This document shows, piece after piece, positions 63,205-64,000 of a DNA stretch of 64,000 nucleotides (position 1 is the first letter of the stretch; every line of letters begins with the position of its first letter). The notes under the pieces were generated by a model, which made no database searches, was not told the DNA's origin, and saw only the letters and a list, made by a program, of their open reading frames with translations. This DNA comes from Triatoma infestans (taxonomy: Eukaryota > Arthropoda > Insecta > Hemiptera > Reduviidae): NCBI GenBank assembly GCA_011037195.1, contig JAAEAF010004988.1, positions 1-64,000 of the forward strand, given 5' to 3'. The translations under genes and the position numbers were made by a program.

Positions 63205-63460
63205 CAGTTTCCAAGATGGATCGCATATGTACGTGTCCTGCATTAATAAATGATAATGACCAGTATTTTATATCATATAATTATTATAAAGCTAATTGGA
63301 CTCTCTTTATTCAAAAACTTCCATATTTATTTATCAAGTTGTTAAGCCTAGAGTTAGACGAACATAAATCATACAGTCCTATAAGCGAAAATATTGATAT
63401 AAGACTTATTATGAAAAAGATTCGCAATAAATTTGATTATATTTATTGAAAAATATATTG
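63205..63460 (+). mobile_element. Non-LTR endonuclease/linker region, right part
   Basis: 'ISYNYYKANWTLFIQKLPYL' and 'RLIMKKIRNKFDYIY' look like the stretch that follows the endonuclease in Jockey/I-type polyproteins (an Asn-Trp '..ANW..F' motif). I infer it is the continuation of 62005-62342. Confidence 0.55.
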
Positions 63461-63574
63461 TCTCTATTAAAATTGTTGCCAATTTAACAATGCCAAAGGG
63501 AAAGAGAAAGAATACTATATTAGTGTTCAAAACTTCGTATACTGGTGGACCAAAAAAATTTAACCGACCTCAAG

Positions 63575-64000
63575 AAAAAAAAAATCTGGTGTGAAACACT
63601 CACACAACTTTCTCTTACTCCAGTTCTCAAAATTATAATTGATAAATTTTATAGTTTGTGTACCAAATTTAATGAAATTAGTCGAAAAAGTGAGAGAAAC
63701 TGTTCAGTAAAAGAGCACTTCCGGTTTACTAATTTTCTTGAAACTCTGGAATTTTGGCCATCTTGGATGAGTAGCTCGATTTCCTATTAATTTTGTTTGG
63801 ATGGTAGAATTGTATGATCAACTATGATAACACTTTAGAGAAAAACATAACCCTATACCCACCCTAAAATTGTTCTTAAATAAACTTTCCCAGAGAAATG
63901 TTTCAAATAAAAGTTGTAGATCATTGTACGCTTAGTTTATATAAGAAGTTTTAAGAAAATCGTCGGAACCATTTTTGGAGAAAATCGCGAAAAAATGAAA
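63575..64000 (+). mobile_element. R element, truncated by the window end
   Basis: 'ggtgtgaaacactcacacaa', 'ctttctcttactccag', 'gcacttccggtttact', 'aaaataaaagttgtag'-like text and 'aaaatcgtcggaacc'. Closely similar to 6711-7090. Confidence 0.8.

Overview
The window looks like intergenic and intronic DNA from a large, AT-rich, transposon-laden invertebrate genome, most likely an arthropod. The evidence is spliceosomal introns with GT..AG ends, many mariner, Tc1, PIF/Harbinger, non-LTR and tRNA-derived SINE remnants, fold-back MITEs and satellites. Nothing suggests a prokaryote. I cannot name the species.

Two host genes are supported. The first is a complete FEM1B orthologue on the minus strand (47719 down to 29349; 13 coding exons, 646 residues, every exon junction in phase). 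It is the ankyrin-repeat substrate receptor of a CUL2 ubiquitin ligase, and its introns are crowded with transposable elements. The second, on the plus strand, is a Pro/Thr-rich mucin-like gene. A large exon at 52400-53763 and a probable terminal exon at 57610-57691 with polyadenylation signals are visible; its upstream exons were not found.

Layout. 1-29 kb is gene-poor. It holds a dispersed, locally tandem ~145-150 bp repeat (called S150 here) in both orientations, a 63-bp dimeric satellite (5245-6270), non-LTR insertions inside S150 with clean target-site duplications, SINEs, fold-back MITEs and a PIF/Harbinger relic. 29-48 kb is the FEM1B gene. 48-58 kb holds more repeats and the mucin-like gene. 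58-64 kb is retrotransposon debris, including an endonuclease domain split by an antisense reverse transcriptase.

The most interesting structure is at 54120-56164, in an intron of the mucin-like gene. It is a composite mariner unit made of a mariner copy, 585 bp copied from the FEM1B locus (half of a MITE, all of FEM1B exon 5 with its introns, and 38 bp of exon 4), and a second mariner 3' end. The unit is flanked by TA and interrupts one dispersed repeat whose two halves continue on either side, so it seems to have arrived as a single unit. The donor is visible in the same window: FEM1B intron 5 carries a mariner (41966-43264) nested in a fold-back MITE, followed by the same exon 5. The captured exon differs from the native one at 6 of 193 bases and has an in-frame TGA. 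This looks like capture of a host exon by a mariner, with donor and product about 12 kb apart.
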